From Coix lacryma-jobi var. lacryma-jobi (taxonomy: Eukaryota; Streptophyta; Magnoliopsida; Poales; Poaceae), in NCBI GenBank assembly GCA_009763385.1, contig CM019825.1, forward strand, positions 21,964,278 to 22,028,277: a stretch of DNA of 64,000 nucleotides. Direction: 5' to 3'. The notes below the pieces were generated by a model. That model was not told the DNA's origin, searched no databases, and saw nothing but the letters and a program-made list of their open reading frames with translations. Position numbers and translations under genes: made by a program. Positions 11,914 to 22,162 of this stretch are shown in pieces (position 1 is the stretch's first letter; the number at the start of each line of letters is the position of its first letter).

Positions 11914-11975
11914 CCATAGTGTCTACTAGTACAAAGCCTCTCTAGAGATGGTCATAACTTATTTCTAGAGGCAGC

Positions 11976-12312
11976 GTCTTGTTTAGTTCGGGTATGAAAA
12001 GTTGTTGTGTATCGGATGTTTCAACACTTATTTAGTCTATTAAAAATAAAGTAAATTAATAAAAAACAAATTACATATTCTACATGAAAATCATAAAATA
12101 AATTTATTAAGTCTAATTAATCTATTATTAATACATATTTACTGTAACATACCATTGTTAAAATATAAATTTATTAGGCTTAAAAAATCGTCTCGTAAAT
12201 TACAAACAATCTGTGTAATTAGTTATTTTTTAGTCTATTTTAGTACTATATGCCTGCGTCTAAACATTCGATGTGATGAATGAATTTTTTTTATGGAGGA
12301 AACTAAACAAAT
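11976..12312. mobile_element. MITE related to the element at 6661
   Basis: Starts GTCTTGTTTAGTTC and ends GAAACTAAACAA, an inverted pair. The interior shares phrases with 6661-7004: TCTATTAAAAATAAA, ATTTACTGTAACA, GTCTCGTAAATTA and ATTCGATGTGATG. No target duplication could be fixed. Confidence 0.6.
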
Positions 12313-12725
12313 AAACTAATTTAATAGAGATTGTTATAATTATCGCTTATACAATTCACATTTACAGAGAAAGATAATAAATATGTCTGCCTACGTAAAT
12401 AAATAGATTAGAAAACAAAAAAGCAACCTTCCTCACTATCCCTCCTATCCACCACTGAGGTGCTTGTTGCCACTGCAAGTGATGAGAATGTTTTTTTTTG
12501 TGGCCTATGGTATCGGAACTAAGAATAAAATAGGAGGAGGGATACACTACGTATTGATCACATCAAGGTAGAGGAAAATGGCAACAACAAAATACATCAA
12601 GCAATGACTTATTGAGGTTTGACCGCAAGTTGAGTTGTACACCACAACCCCACCATAAAGTGTTGCAGTGCTTCGCAGGGGCATCGAGGCTCTTGGAGTG
12701 CCTCCTCCATCAAGGCTCCTCTAAG
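12313..12725. other. AT-rich intergenic sequence
   Basis: No open frame or recognisable repeat that I can support. Confidence 0.4.
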
Positions 12726-13437
12726 AGCAACTATATATGGCCATCGGGCCGTGCCGGCCTGACACAACGTCGTGCCACGACGGGCCGTGCCTGTGCCGTG
12801 CTCAAGCCTGGCCTTCGGCCCAAGGCACGACCCATGGGCCGTCGGGCCGGCCCCAGAGCATGGCATGTCTTGCATGCCGCGGGCGGCCCGAGAGCACGAC
12901 GGAGGATCTCCTGGCGCCGTCGGCCGCCGCGCGACAAACGCTGCGCACGGCGGGGAGGAGGGTTGGCGGGGCAGGAGGAAGGGGGCGGGTCCATGTGCGG
13001 CGCTCCGTGAGCGAGCAACAGTCTAGCCTCGGAGGAACGAGCTTCGGGCGGAGCTGTCGCGGTCGCGCCTGAGATGCCGGAGGCGGAGCTTCGGGCGCTC
13101 GGGCCTCAGGGGTCGAGGCAGGAACGAGGCTCGAGAGAGTGAGGTGGGAGGAGAAGCGGCGCGGCGACCGACGCTAGCGAAGTCTTGCGGTCGCGGACGA
13201 CGGAGCGGAGTCGCGGAGGGGCCAAGGGGTCTTGGGGGCGGCAGCAACATGGGTGGAGACGTGGAAGTGGGAGTTGGGCTGCTATTAGGGTTAGGGAACA
13301 ATATATATATCAAATGTGGGTTGGTCCAAATTTCAACACAAAGACTTGTTAATTTAACGGATCTTTTTTTATCGGGCCGTGCCACGGGCCAGAGTGGCGG
13401 CCCAGGCCCGTCGACACCATGTCGGGCCGTGCCTCGG
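12726..13437. mobile_element. Left part of a GGGCC-rich TIR element split by the Sirevirus
   Basis: Many copies of GGGCCGTGCC and related strings. The left end contains TATATATGGCCATCGGGCC. The matching inverted end, GGCCTCGGGCT then ATGGCCATATATGAGAG, lies at 37340-37370, beyond the retrotransposon. Removing the Sirevirus and one CTCGG copy joins the parts into an element of about 780 bp. The core (about 12885-13310) lacks GGGCC motifs and may be captured sequence. Superfamily uncertain; hAT-like is possible. Confidence 0.55.
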
Positions 13438-13956
13438 TGAAAGCCCTAGTTTGATTTTGGTTAATTGATAAAACCTATTTGGTCTAATTCTATTGCTAAG
13501 CATGTGTGTAGCTTATAAGAAAGGATTGTGACCAAGCCAAGTGGTGGAGCTCGCTAGGTGGCAACCATGAAGGATGGTGATGGCCACAAGCACTCAAGAG
13601 ATCAAGTGATCTACCATTTGTGAAACTTGAGAAGAAGAGAAGAGATGGAGCAAAAAGGCCCGAAGGCAAAGGTATAACCTATAGGGCTCTTTGTTTTAGT
13701 GATCAAGACACTTAGCGAGTGTGATCACATTTAGGATACATAGCCGTACTATTAAGAGGAGATTATTCACGGCTTATGCGGTGTTCAAGTGCCACTAGGT
13801 GTTCTCTAACATATCGATGTTATAGACCTAGTGAGTGACTAACAAAACCCTTGGAAAATGCTTTGCAAAATGCTAACACACGTGCACAAGTGTTGAAACA
13901 CCTTGGTGTTAGCACATGGGAGCAAGGGTAGAAGTTAGAAAGCGAAGGGTGCTGAG

Positions 13957-14475
13957 TTTTCAGCATTGGACGCTGGCAGCGGGGGCATCGGACGCTGGTC
14001 AAGCGTCCGATGGTAAACCCTAGGTTCTGTCAGAAACTGAAGGAGCATCGGACGCTGGCAACGGACGCTGAGGAAACACTGTTGCAGAGTCCGATGCAGG
14101 TGACGTGGCGTGAGCATGCTTTCCAGGGAGCATCAGACGCTGGCCTGCGTTCGATGCAGAACCATCGGACGCGTCCGATGTGTTCTGGACCTCTCTGGAA
14201 CCTTTCTGTTGTGTCATCAGAAGCAGGGGTTAAGCGTTCGATGTAACTGTGCCGGCGCGTTCGATGTGGCGCAGAGAAGAGCTAAATTGAGCAGCGGTAT
14301 CGGAGCGTCCGATGCCTGGCATCGGCGCGTCCGATGTCACTTTAACCGTGGCGCGAAGCAATATGACCGTTGGGATCTAACGAGCAGATTTCATATCAGG
14401 GGGACACGTGGCTCCATCTGGAGCATCGGACGCTGGGGCAGCGTCCGATGGTTGATCATCGGCGCGTCCGATGAC
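13957..14475 (+). promoter_or_regulatory. Array of ATCGGACGC / GCGTCCGAT half-sites in the outer 5' LTR
   Basis: About 18 copies, some decayed, of CATCGGACGC or its complement GCGTCCGATG at irregular spacing. They include the near-complete palindrome ATCGGACGCGTCCGAT near 14163. Palindrome clusters in the LTR cis-regulatory region are a known feature of maize Sireviruses such as Ji and Opie. The core here (CGGAC/GTCCG) is related, but the flanking bases are family-specific. Confidence 0.85.
14364..14374 (-). promoter_or_regulatory. MSA-consensus site (minus strand) in the outer 5' LTR
   Basis: The minus strand reads CCCAACGGTCA, an exact match to the mitosis-specific activator consensus YCYAACGGYYA bound by plant R1R2R3-MYB factors. 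It lies inside the half-site array. Repeated in the 3' LTR at 36116-36126. Confidence 0.5.
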
Positions 14476-14486
14476 CCCGATTCCAG

Positions 14487-14520
14487 CCCAACGGCTAGGC
14501 CGACTTGTGTAGCCTTTTTA
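14487..14520 (+). promoter_or_regulatory. MSA-consensus site and TATA-like box of the outer 5' LTR
   Basis: CCCAACGGCTA at 14487-14497 matches YCYAACGGYYA exactly. A TTTTTAAGG string at 14515 onward, 17 bp further, is the best TATA-like candidate. The pair lies directly after the half-site array and is conserved in the 3' LTR (36239-36249). Confidence 0.5.
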
Positions 14521-15547
14521 AGGGGCTTGGCCGGCTTGCTAGGTTGTCCTCTTGCACATTCTGATTCCTAAGCATTCTAGTGAGCATTGGCAAGCCTCCC
14601 AACTCATCTCTCAAGTTGATTTGATCAAACCAAGTGAGATTGAGTGATCTAGTGCGTGATTTGATAGAGTTCAATCTAGTGGCACTAGTTCTTCGCATCA
14701 GCATTGAGTTCTCTTGTTACTCTTAGCATTTGTCGGTTCCTAGACGGCTTGGAGGTGTTGAGGTGGTTGTTGGAAAGTGAAGGAGATTGTTCTTGGCCAC
14801 CACCGATCGTTATTGTGAGAGGTTTTGGAGCCTCACCTCGCCGGAGCGGCAAGAGGCATCCTTAGTGGATTGCTCGTGTCATTGAGATACCTCGCTAGTG
14901 GTAGACTCTTGTGGTGCTCTTTGTGAGCTTGGCTTTGCGCCGATTAGCCACCGAGTCACCTAGTGTTGGTCGACACAACGGGGAGTAGCGTGCCGGCAAG
15001 CACGTGAACCTCGGGATAAATCTTGGTGTCCCGTGTGCTTATTATGATTGTGACTTCATCTTGGTGATTGATCTTCATATTCATATTCTTGGTGATCGAC
15101 ATCACGAGTGGATTTCACCGGTGATTGGTTCTCTACTAGACGATCCCGAAGGCTCGGTGAAACCACCTCTATCTAGCTCATTTACTTTGTGTATTTACAT
15201 TGAGCTATTTCTCTTGTGTAGATACTATCTCTTGTTATATTCCTTGTGTAGCTAGTTGTGATTAGCTTGCTTAGTCTATCTATTGCACACACTTGTCTCG
15301 TATACCTTTTTGTATATCATACTTGTACTAGAGCTAGTTAGTTTTATTCCGCATTAGATATTAGCTCTAATTGCTTTTGTGACATAGATATATTAGGTAG
15401 AATTGTTAGATAGGTGGCTTGCAACACACTATTAGGCTAGCGCAAAAAGCTCTGCCATTTGTTATACTAATAGTGTTTGCCTAAGTAATTTTTGTAGATT
15501 TTAATTAGGGTATTCACCCCCCCTCTAGCCAATTTGGACCTTTCAAG

Positions 15548-15559
15548 TGGTATCGGAGC
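15548..15559 (+). other. Primer-binding site of the outer Sirevirus
   Basis: TGGTATCGGAGC, two bases after the 5' LTR, complements the 3' end of plant initiator methionine tRNA (usual form TGGTATCAGAGC), with one difference. This is the standard primer of Sireviruses. Confidence 0.85.
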
Positions 15560-15603
15560 CGTGGTCACCGTTTGTTTGAGGCTTAACATCCTCCGGTGTT
15601 AAA

Positions 15604-17620
15604 ATGGCTCAAATCAACTATATGGGGAAGCCACCACATTTTGACGGCACCAACTTTGATTGTTGGAAGAGAAAGATGTGTGCATTCACAAGAGGAATGA
15701 ATAGAAAGATTTGAGAAGTGATTGAGAATGATTTTATGGTAATTGACCCCGCAAGTACCACTCCAAGAGAAGAAGAGAAGCTTCAATGGAATGATGTGGC
15801 AATCAACTTATTTTATGAAGCTTTTGACACAAAGGTGTTTGAGCAAATCAAGGATCTTGAAAGAGCAAATGAAATATGGGAAAGATTAGAAGAAACATAT
15901 GAGAGCACCAAGGCGGTCAAGGGTGCCAAGCTATACATTCTCAAGGACAAGCTCGCCATGTTCAAGATGCAAGATGATGAAAGCATACCAGAGATGTTTC
16001 ACCGGTTGCAAGTCATTATTAATGACTTGAAGGCCTTGGGAGAAAAGGTAGAGGACAAGGACTTTTCTCACAAGTTCTTGAGATGCTTGCCACCAAGGTT
16101 TGATACTTTGGTGACTATCCTAGTGAGGGAAGGATTGGATACGGTAACCCCAAACCAAGTACTAGGTGATGTGGTCACACAAGACACATACCGTGTGGAA
16201 AGGGATGGGGGAGCCCAAGAAGAAGAAGACCGTGGCATTCAAAGCTTCATCTTCCAAGAGCAAGAGCAAGGGCAAGGCAAAGAAGGAAGAAAGTGATGAT
16301 GAAGCTAGTACAAATCCAAGTGAAATGAATGATGAAGAAATGGCTCTCTTCATGAAGAGGTTTGGCAAGTTCATGAAGAAGAAGGGTTATGGAACAAGAA
16401 AGAGAAGAGATTCAACAAAGAGCACAACTAGAAGGTGCTATAGATGCAAAAGCAAGGATCACTTCATTGCAGATTGTCCACAATCTAGTGATGAAGATGA
16501 TGATGACAAGAAGAACAAAAAGAAGAAAGACAAGAAAGAAAGAAAAGAAAAGAAAGAGAAGATGAGAAAGAAGAAGGGTGGTTCCTATGTTGTGACATGG
16601 GATAGTGATGCTTCCTCAAGCGATGATGATTCTAGTGATGATGAGAGGAAGACCACCAAGAAGAAGGCTATGGCTAGTCTTGCTATATCAAGCAAGCCTT
16701 CTATCTTCAACACTCCATCGACATGCTTCATGGCTAAGGCCACTAAGGTATCATCCGATGAGAGTGATAGTGATGATGTTGAGGAATACTCAAAGGAGGA
16801 CCTCATGAGCATGCTACAAGATGCTCACTCTTACATTGAGACTAAGAGGAAGGAGTGCAAAGAATTGCGCAAGGCCAACAAGGCTCTTGAGCAATCCTTT
16901 GATGAGCTCAAGTCCACTCATGAGAGGCTAGAGGAAGCCCATGAGAAGCTTGATCAAGCTCACACTAGGCTTAAGGAAGCCCACTCCTCCCTCCTTGATC
17001 AAAGTAAGATTGAGGATGTTGTAGAGATTTGCAATGTAGGAGTAACATGTGATGTACTTGATGAATCTTTTTATGCTCCTATTATTGTTGCTCCCACCAA
17101 TGCATCATCATCATCTAGCTCTACTAAAATGCCTACTTCTACTATATGTGATTCATCATTAGTGGTAGAAAATGAGAACCTTAAGAACAAGGTGTATGAG
17201 CTCACTCATGCTTTAGGCAATGCCTATGGTGGAGATGCCCGCTTGCTTAAGTGCTTGGGTAGCCAAAGATGTCCACTCAACAAGGAAGGACTTGGCTATA
17301 CCCCCAAGAAGGGCAAAGCCGCCTTTGCTCCTCACAAGACTAGTTTTGTGAAGAGCAATGGTTGGTATTGCTACAATTGCAAGCAATCCGGGCATATAGA
17401 GCAAAATTGCTTTAACAAGAACAAGAATAGGAACAATGCTCATGTTTTATCCATTAGACTTGATTCTTGTTATATGCTTACAAAGGGCACTAATGGTGTG
17501 AAGGCTAAGTATATTGGTGCACCCATGGTTGGCCTAAAGAAGAAGGCAATTTGGATGCCCAAGAGCTTAGTGACTAACCTTGGAGGACCCAAAAAGGTTT
17601 GGGTACCTAAAAAGAATTGA
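15604..17620 (+). pseudogene. gag of the outer Sirevirus (broken)
   Basis: Encodes the capsid-like structural protein of the element. The reading frame starts at ATG 15604. A TGA stop interrupts it at 15712-15714 (codon 37), where a G-to-A change would explain the loss of a tryptophan codon. A one-base gain in a G-run near 16205-16211 then shifts the frame; the shifted frame stays open to 17620. Two CX2CX4HX4C zinc knuckles are visible (about 16436-16477 and 17369-17410), with a long Lys/Asp-rich linker and a coiled-coil-like stretch rich in Glu, Leu and Lys between them. Two knuckles and a long C-terminal extension are typical of Sirevirus gag. Confidence 0.88.
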
Positions 17621-17632
17621 TCTCTTTTGTAG
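17621..17632 (+). promoter_or_regulatory. Splice-acceptor-like site at the gag-pol junction (outer)
   Basis: Between the gag stop (TGA, 17618-17620) and the first pol codon lies TCTCTTTTGTAG, a pyrimidine-rich run ending in AG. The same layout occurs in the inner element at 22147-22162. The TAG is also an in-frame stop before pol. Confidence 0.4.
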
Positions 17633-18177
17633 GTAAACTATAAAGCGGGAGGAAGGCATTGGGTGCTTGATAGTGGGTGCACTCAACACATGACCGGAGA
17701 TGGAGGAATGTTCAAATCAATCAACACTAGTGGCAATGATCATGCGGATGCTATCACATTTGGTGACAACAAGAAAGGCAAGGTTAAAGGTTTAGGCAAG
17801 ATTGCAATAACCAATGACTTGAGCATCTCCAATGTGCTATTAGTGGAATCTCTCAACTTCAACCTATTGTCCGTGGCACAATTGTGTGACTTGGGCTTCA
17901 AATGCATATTTGGTGTTGATGATGTGGAGATAGTAAGTGTTGATGGAAGTGATTTGGTCTTCAAAGGATTTAGATATGAGAATCTTTATTTGGTGGACTT
18001 TGATGCAAGTGAAGCTCAATTGACAACATGCTTATTCACCAAATCAAGTATGGGTTGGCTATGGCATAGGCGCTTGAGACATGTTGGAATGAACAACTAA
18101 AGAGGCTAGTGAAGCATGACATGGTTAGAGGACTAAAAGATGTTCACTTTGAGAAAGACAAGCTATGTAGTGCATGT
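17633..18177 (+). pseudogene. pol of the outer Sirevirus, 5' part: protease and pre-integrase domain
   Basis: Carries the aspartic protease signature DSGCTQH near 17669 and the GAG-preintegrase region with its LWHRR motif near 18056. A one-base loss near 18098 creates a TAA and shifts the frame just after the HVGMNN motif; the other frame then continues to the CSAC zinc-binding motif. There, at 18173-18177 (CATGT), the inner Sirevirus has inserted. Pol continues after 31462. Confidence 0.88.
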
Positions 18178-18615
18178 TGTGAGCATCTAGGCCCCCAGTG
18201 GGTTTCGGTGATTGGATGACAACGGTAAATTACTATGACTAACGTGTGTTTTGCAGAAACAGTTGAGTTAAGTCATGGCAATGATGATCGTGAGGGCACT
18301 ATGGTACTCATGCCCCCTTAGCGATGGAATTCGTTTGGTTTTCAAAGGATGGACGACGAAGACGGTGATAGGCTAGTGCTAAGTGTCATTTGGTGTTGAA
18401 GGACACTTAGAGTAGCATAGGTCTTTGTTTTATCTTTGGCCGTACTATAAAGAGGGGTTTGAATGAGTAGCTTGACCTAGGTGAGACTTTTGAGTTAGGT
18501 GTGGTGCACACTTGTTAACCAGAGCCCTAGGTAGCTTAGAAAGGTCCCTAAGATCATAAGGAAGAAAGTTCGTGAAGGGAGCGTCGCAAACCAAAGTCGT
18601 TTTGGACTTCAAAAT

Positions 18616-18925
18616 GTGACCGGACGCTCCAACCCCAATGACCGGACGCTGGGGAGTGCGTCCGGTCAGTAGGTTTGGCTGAGGAGCAGGCTTGGCTGCG
18701 ACCGGACGCTCTTCAGTATTCGACCGGACGCACCAGGGGGTGAGTCCGGTCGCGTCCAGAGAGGTTCCAGAGAGGGAAATTGATGACCGGACGCGTCCGG
18801 TCAGTGGTGATCGGACACATGGGTGTGTCCGGTCAGTGTATCGTACTGGTGTCAGGGCTATCATCACGTAGCCGTTAGACACTGACCGGACGCGTCCGGT
18901 CACCCCGACAGGTGCGTCCGGTCAG
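18616..18925 (+). promoter_or_regulatory. Array of GACCGGACGC / GCGTCCGGTC half-sites in the inner 5' LTR
   Basis: About a dozen copies of GACCGGACGC or its complement. Two adjacent pairs form the perfect 18-bp palindrome GACCGGACGCGTCCGGTC (about 18783-18801 and 18883-18900). Spacing is irregular. Same position relative to the TATA box as the array of the outer element, but with a different flanking base pair. Confidence 0.88.
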
Positions 18926-18982
18926 TGTGTAACTGGCTGGACTTACCCCTTCGTGCATGTTTCGAGTTGGGGGGTATAAATA
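18869..18982 (+). promoter_or_regulatory. MSA-consensus site and TATA box of the inner 5' LTR
   Basis: The minus strand of 18869-18879 reads TCTAACGGCTA, an exact YCYAACGGYYA match, placed between half-sites of the array. TATAAATA at 18975-18982 is a strong TATA box, so transcription probably starts near 19010. Confidence 0.55.
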
Positions 18983-19701
18983 TGACTCCCCCTCATTCAT
19001 GCTGTGACTCTTGCTCATTTGAAAGGTTGCCAAACACATTGTGATTCCAAGTGAGTGCAAGAGGCGTAGTGAGGTTGAGAGATTTGATAATTGAGTGATC
19101 AAACACCTCATTAGTGAGTAGAGAGTAGCAAGTGTGCATCCACCCATCTCATTAGCCTTGCGTTGGTCAAGTGAGAGTTCTTGCTTGTTACTCTTGGTGA
19201 TCGGCATCACCTAGACGGCTTGGTGGCGATCGGAGAGCTTGGTGATCATCCGGAGGCATTGTGGATGACCCAAGCCAAGTTGTGACCGGTAGCGAGCGAT
19301 TCACCGGGCCGGAGTGGCGAAGAATCAGCTCGTAGTGAGCACTTGATCCTTGCGCGGATCAAGGGGGAGCGATACCCTTGCGCGGGTGCTCCAACGAGGA
19401 CTAGGGGGGGTGTGCCGACACCTCGATACCTCGACAAAAAGATCGTCGTGTCATCTCTACTCTCTTTACTACGCATTTACATTTGAGCAATTCAATTTCG
19501 CACTTTCTTGTTGTTCTTCCATAAGTTGAATTGCCATGCTAGAGTAGAATTGGCTTAGCGATAGTCTTTTGTGCTATTGATTCTTGTCATTCTCACTTCT
19601 AGGCACTAGGGGGTTAATTGGAGCTTGATAGGTTTTTTTATTGCAAGAAGTTTTAGAAAAGCCCAATTCACCCCCCTCTTGGACATCTTGATCCTTTCAA
19701 T

Positions 19702-19713
19702 TGGTATCGGAGC
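19702..19713 (+). other. Primer-binding site of the inner Sirevirus
   Basis: TGGTATCGGAGC two bases after the LTR, complementary to initiator methionine tRNA with one difference. Identical to the outer element's site. Confidence 0.85.
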
Positions 19714-19752
19714 CTCGTGCTCTCGATTTAGGCTTAACCGCCTAGAGTTAAG

Positions 19753-22146
19753 ATGTCCGGAGGTGATGGACCACCTCCCATGTTCGAGGGAGACGACTTC
19801 CCATATTAGAAAATCCGTATGGAGTCGTACCTAGAAGCGGTTGATGTTAAATGCCTCAATGCCGCGATCACCAGCTTTGCCAAGCCCAAAGAAGGCACTA
19901 GCCTCACTCCTAATGAGGAGGAAAATGAAAAATGGAATGCAAAAGCCAAAAACATCCTTTTTAGAGGCATTTGCAAGGATGTGTTCAATCGTGTTCGGAA
20001 CCACAAAAATTCCCATGATCTATGGGAAAATATTTGTGCGCTCCATGAGGGAACCAAGAGTGAGCGTGAGGAGCGTTATCATTTGGTTGTGCAAAAGATG
20101 AACTCGTTTGAAATGCTTGCTCATGAAAATGCAAATGAAATGTATTCACGCTTGAATGTTCTTGTAGAGGAGCTCAATGGTCTTGGCCTCACACAAATGC
20201 AACCATCCGATGTTGTGAGGAAGATCCTATGTGTCCTTCCCATTGACAAGTATGGACACATTGTGACCGTGCTACATCAAGGTGATCTTTCCACATCTAC
20301 ACCAACACAAGTCTTGGGGAAGATCAATGCTCATGAGATGTACATGCACATCACACCAAGTGGTGGCTCTTCCACCGACAAGAAGGACTTGGCCTTCAAA
20401 GCAAGCCATGACAAGAAGGGCAAGTCCAAGGCTATTGAGGTGCATCATGAGAGCACAAGCGATGATGAAGATGATTCTAACATTGATCTCATGGTGAAGA
20501 AGACCACCAAGATGTTGAAGAAGCTTCACAAGAATGGAGTCAACTTTGACTCAAGAAAGAAGAAGTTATTCACAAGTAGCAAGAGGAGGCCAATCTCCGA
20601 AACGGACTGCTACAATTGCGGTGAGCTTGGCCATCTTGCTCATCAATGCACCAAGCCCAAGAAAGAGAGCTACAAGAACAAGAACAAGAGCAAGAAGTAT
20701 GACTCATCAAGCGAAGATGAGAAGAAGAATGACAAGTCATACAAGAAGAAAGATGGCAAGAAGAAGCAATACCACAAGAAAGGTGGGAAGGCTTACATTG
20801 TTGGTGATTGGCTCACCGACATTGACTCCTCCGGTGGCTCATCAAATGAAGATAGTGATGATGAGAAGGAGAAGGTGGCCGCTCTAGTCATTGGCTCCTC
20901 TACACCACCACCACCACCATCGCCATCATCATCTACACACCTATGCCTTATGGCCAAGGGTGACCGGAAGGTACAAAACGATGATGACTCTAGTGATAGT
21001 GATAGTGATGGTGAATTTGAGGCTCCCACTTATGATGAACTTGTCAAATTGCTAAATGACTACTCTAAAATCATAAGAAAGACTAGAGCTAAAAATGAGA
21101 AGCTTGTTAATGAAAATGAATCTCTTGTTGAAAAATGTGATCATGCTACTCATGCTAGTGATGAACTAAAAGATGAACTTGCTACTATGTCATCCACTAT
21201 CAAGGAGCTCAAGTCCTCTAACAAGGAGCTCAAAGCTAAAAATGAAAAACTTGATAAGATGCATAGTGACTTTACCACTAGTTATGCCTTGCTAAAAGAA
21301 CAATACACTCAAGTGAAAGTTGACTATGATGCTCTCACCATTTCTTATGATATGCTTTCACATGAGACACATGATGCTCCTAACCTTGTTGTTAAGTGTG
21401 ACATAGCAACATCTTGTGAGGACTTGGTTAGTGAGCATGTTGAGCAAAGTGCTAGTGGCAAGGGCAAGAAAGTGGTTGAGGCCGATCACTATGATGACTA
21501 TGTCAAGATCAAGAATGAGAATGCAAAGCTCAAAGTTGATCTAGAAAAGCTTTCAACCACCAAGCAAGTTATCATTCAATCTCATGACGATGACTATAGC
21601 ATGACACTTGAGCTAGACATGCTAAAAGAAGAGAACAAGAGATTAAAGATGGAGAGGGACTACAAAATGACACCATCTCAATTGGAACTCCAACAAGAGA
21701 ATGACAAGCTCAAGAAGGAGAAAGAGCACCTCACCACCGGTTTGAGGAACTTCACCAAGGGTCAATGTCTTCAAAGTGAGCTTCTCATGAACACCGTCAT
21801 GAAAACCAATAGAAATGGCATTGGCTTTCTTGAAGAGAAGATGAAGCAACGCAAGAGCATCACTAAGCCAAAGAAGAAGAAGATTGGGAGATGCTATGAG
21901 TGTGGAAAGGAAGGACACTTTGCTCATGCTTGTGAGGAGCCAAAGCCCACACCCTTGCCCAAGCATGCTAGACTCTTTGCCTTCAATGCTCACTACATGC
22001 TTAGACAAGATTCTAGTGGCAAAGTGAAGGTTATGTTTATGGGGCCACCTAACAAGAATAGGCCAAGGCAAATTTGGGTTGCTAAGTCACTAGTTGAGAA
22101 AGTTAAGGGACCGCAACAAGTTTGGGTCCCGAAAGCTCAAGCTTGA
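19753..22146 (+). pseudogene. gag of the inner Sirevirus (one early stop)
   Basis: Structural protein of the element. From ATG 19753 the frame meets a TAG at 19807-19809 (codon 19) and is otherwise open to 22146. The stop sits where a single G-to-A change in a tryptophan codon would explain it, so the defect is recent. The product region includes the UBN2/DUF4219-type gag fold (about 19830-20330), a CX2CX4HX4C zinc knuckle at about 20608-20649, a Lys/Ser/Asp-rich linker, a long Glu/Lys/Leu-rich coiled coil (about 21030-21750) and a second knuckle at about 21892-21933. It is about 80% longer than a typical Ty1-copia gag, as expected for Sireviruses. Confidence 0.88.
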
Positions 22147-22162
22147 TTTCTTGTGTGTGTAG
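22147..22162 (+). promoter_or_regulatory. Splice-acceptor-like site at the gag-pol junction (inner)
   Basis: The sequence between the gag stop and pol reads TTTCTTGTGTGTGTAG, a pyrimidine/GT-rich run ending in AG immediately before the first pol codon. Here pol is in a different frame from gag (+1), unlike the outer element, yet the TAG is again the last triplet before pol. Confidence 0.4.

Larger units (their letters stand above)
13438..15545 (+). repeat. 5' LTR of the outer Sirevirus
   Basis: Starts TGAAAGCCCTAG and ends TTGGACCTTTCA, directly followed by the primer-binding site. It contains a half-site array (13957-14475), two exact MSA consensus matches and a TATA-like T-run. Its partner is 35190-37296. 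Confidence 0.93.
18178..19699 (+). repeat. 5' LTR of the inner Sirevirus
   Basis: Starts TGTGAGCATCTAGGCC and ends GATCCTTTCA; partner of 29934-31456. It holds the half-site array 18616-18925, an MSA-consensus site and a good TATA box (TATAAATA). Confidence 0.93.

Noticed and set aside
13957..14475. Regular short repeats with intervening unique sequence, CRISPR-like at first sight
   Set aside because: Half-sites occur in both orientations at irregular spacing inside an LTR of a plant retrotransposon; there are no spacers of fixed length and no cas genes.
15546..15560. tRNA-like TGGTATCGGAGC strings after both 5' LTRs
   Set aside because: These are primer-binding sites complementary to tRNA-iMet, not tRNA genes; no cloverleaf surrounds them.
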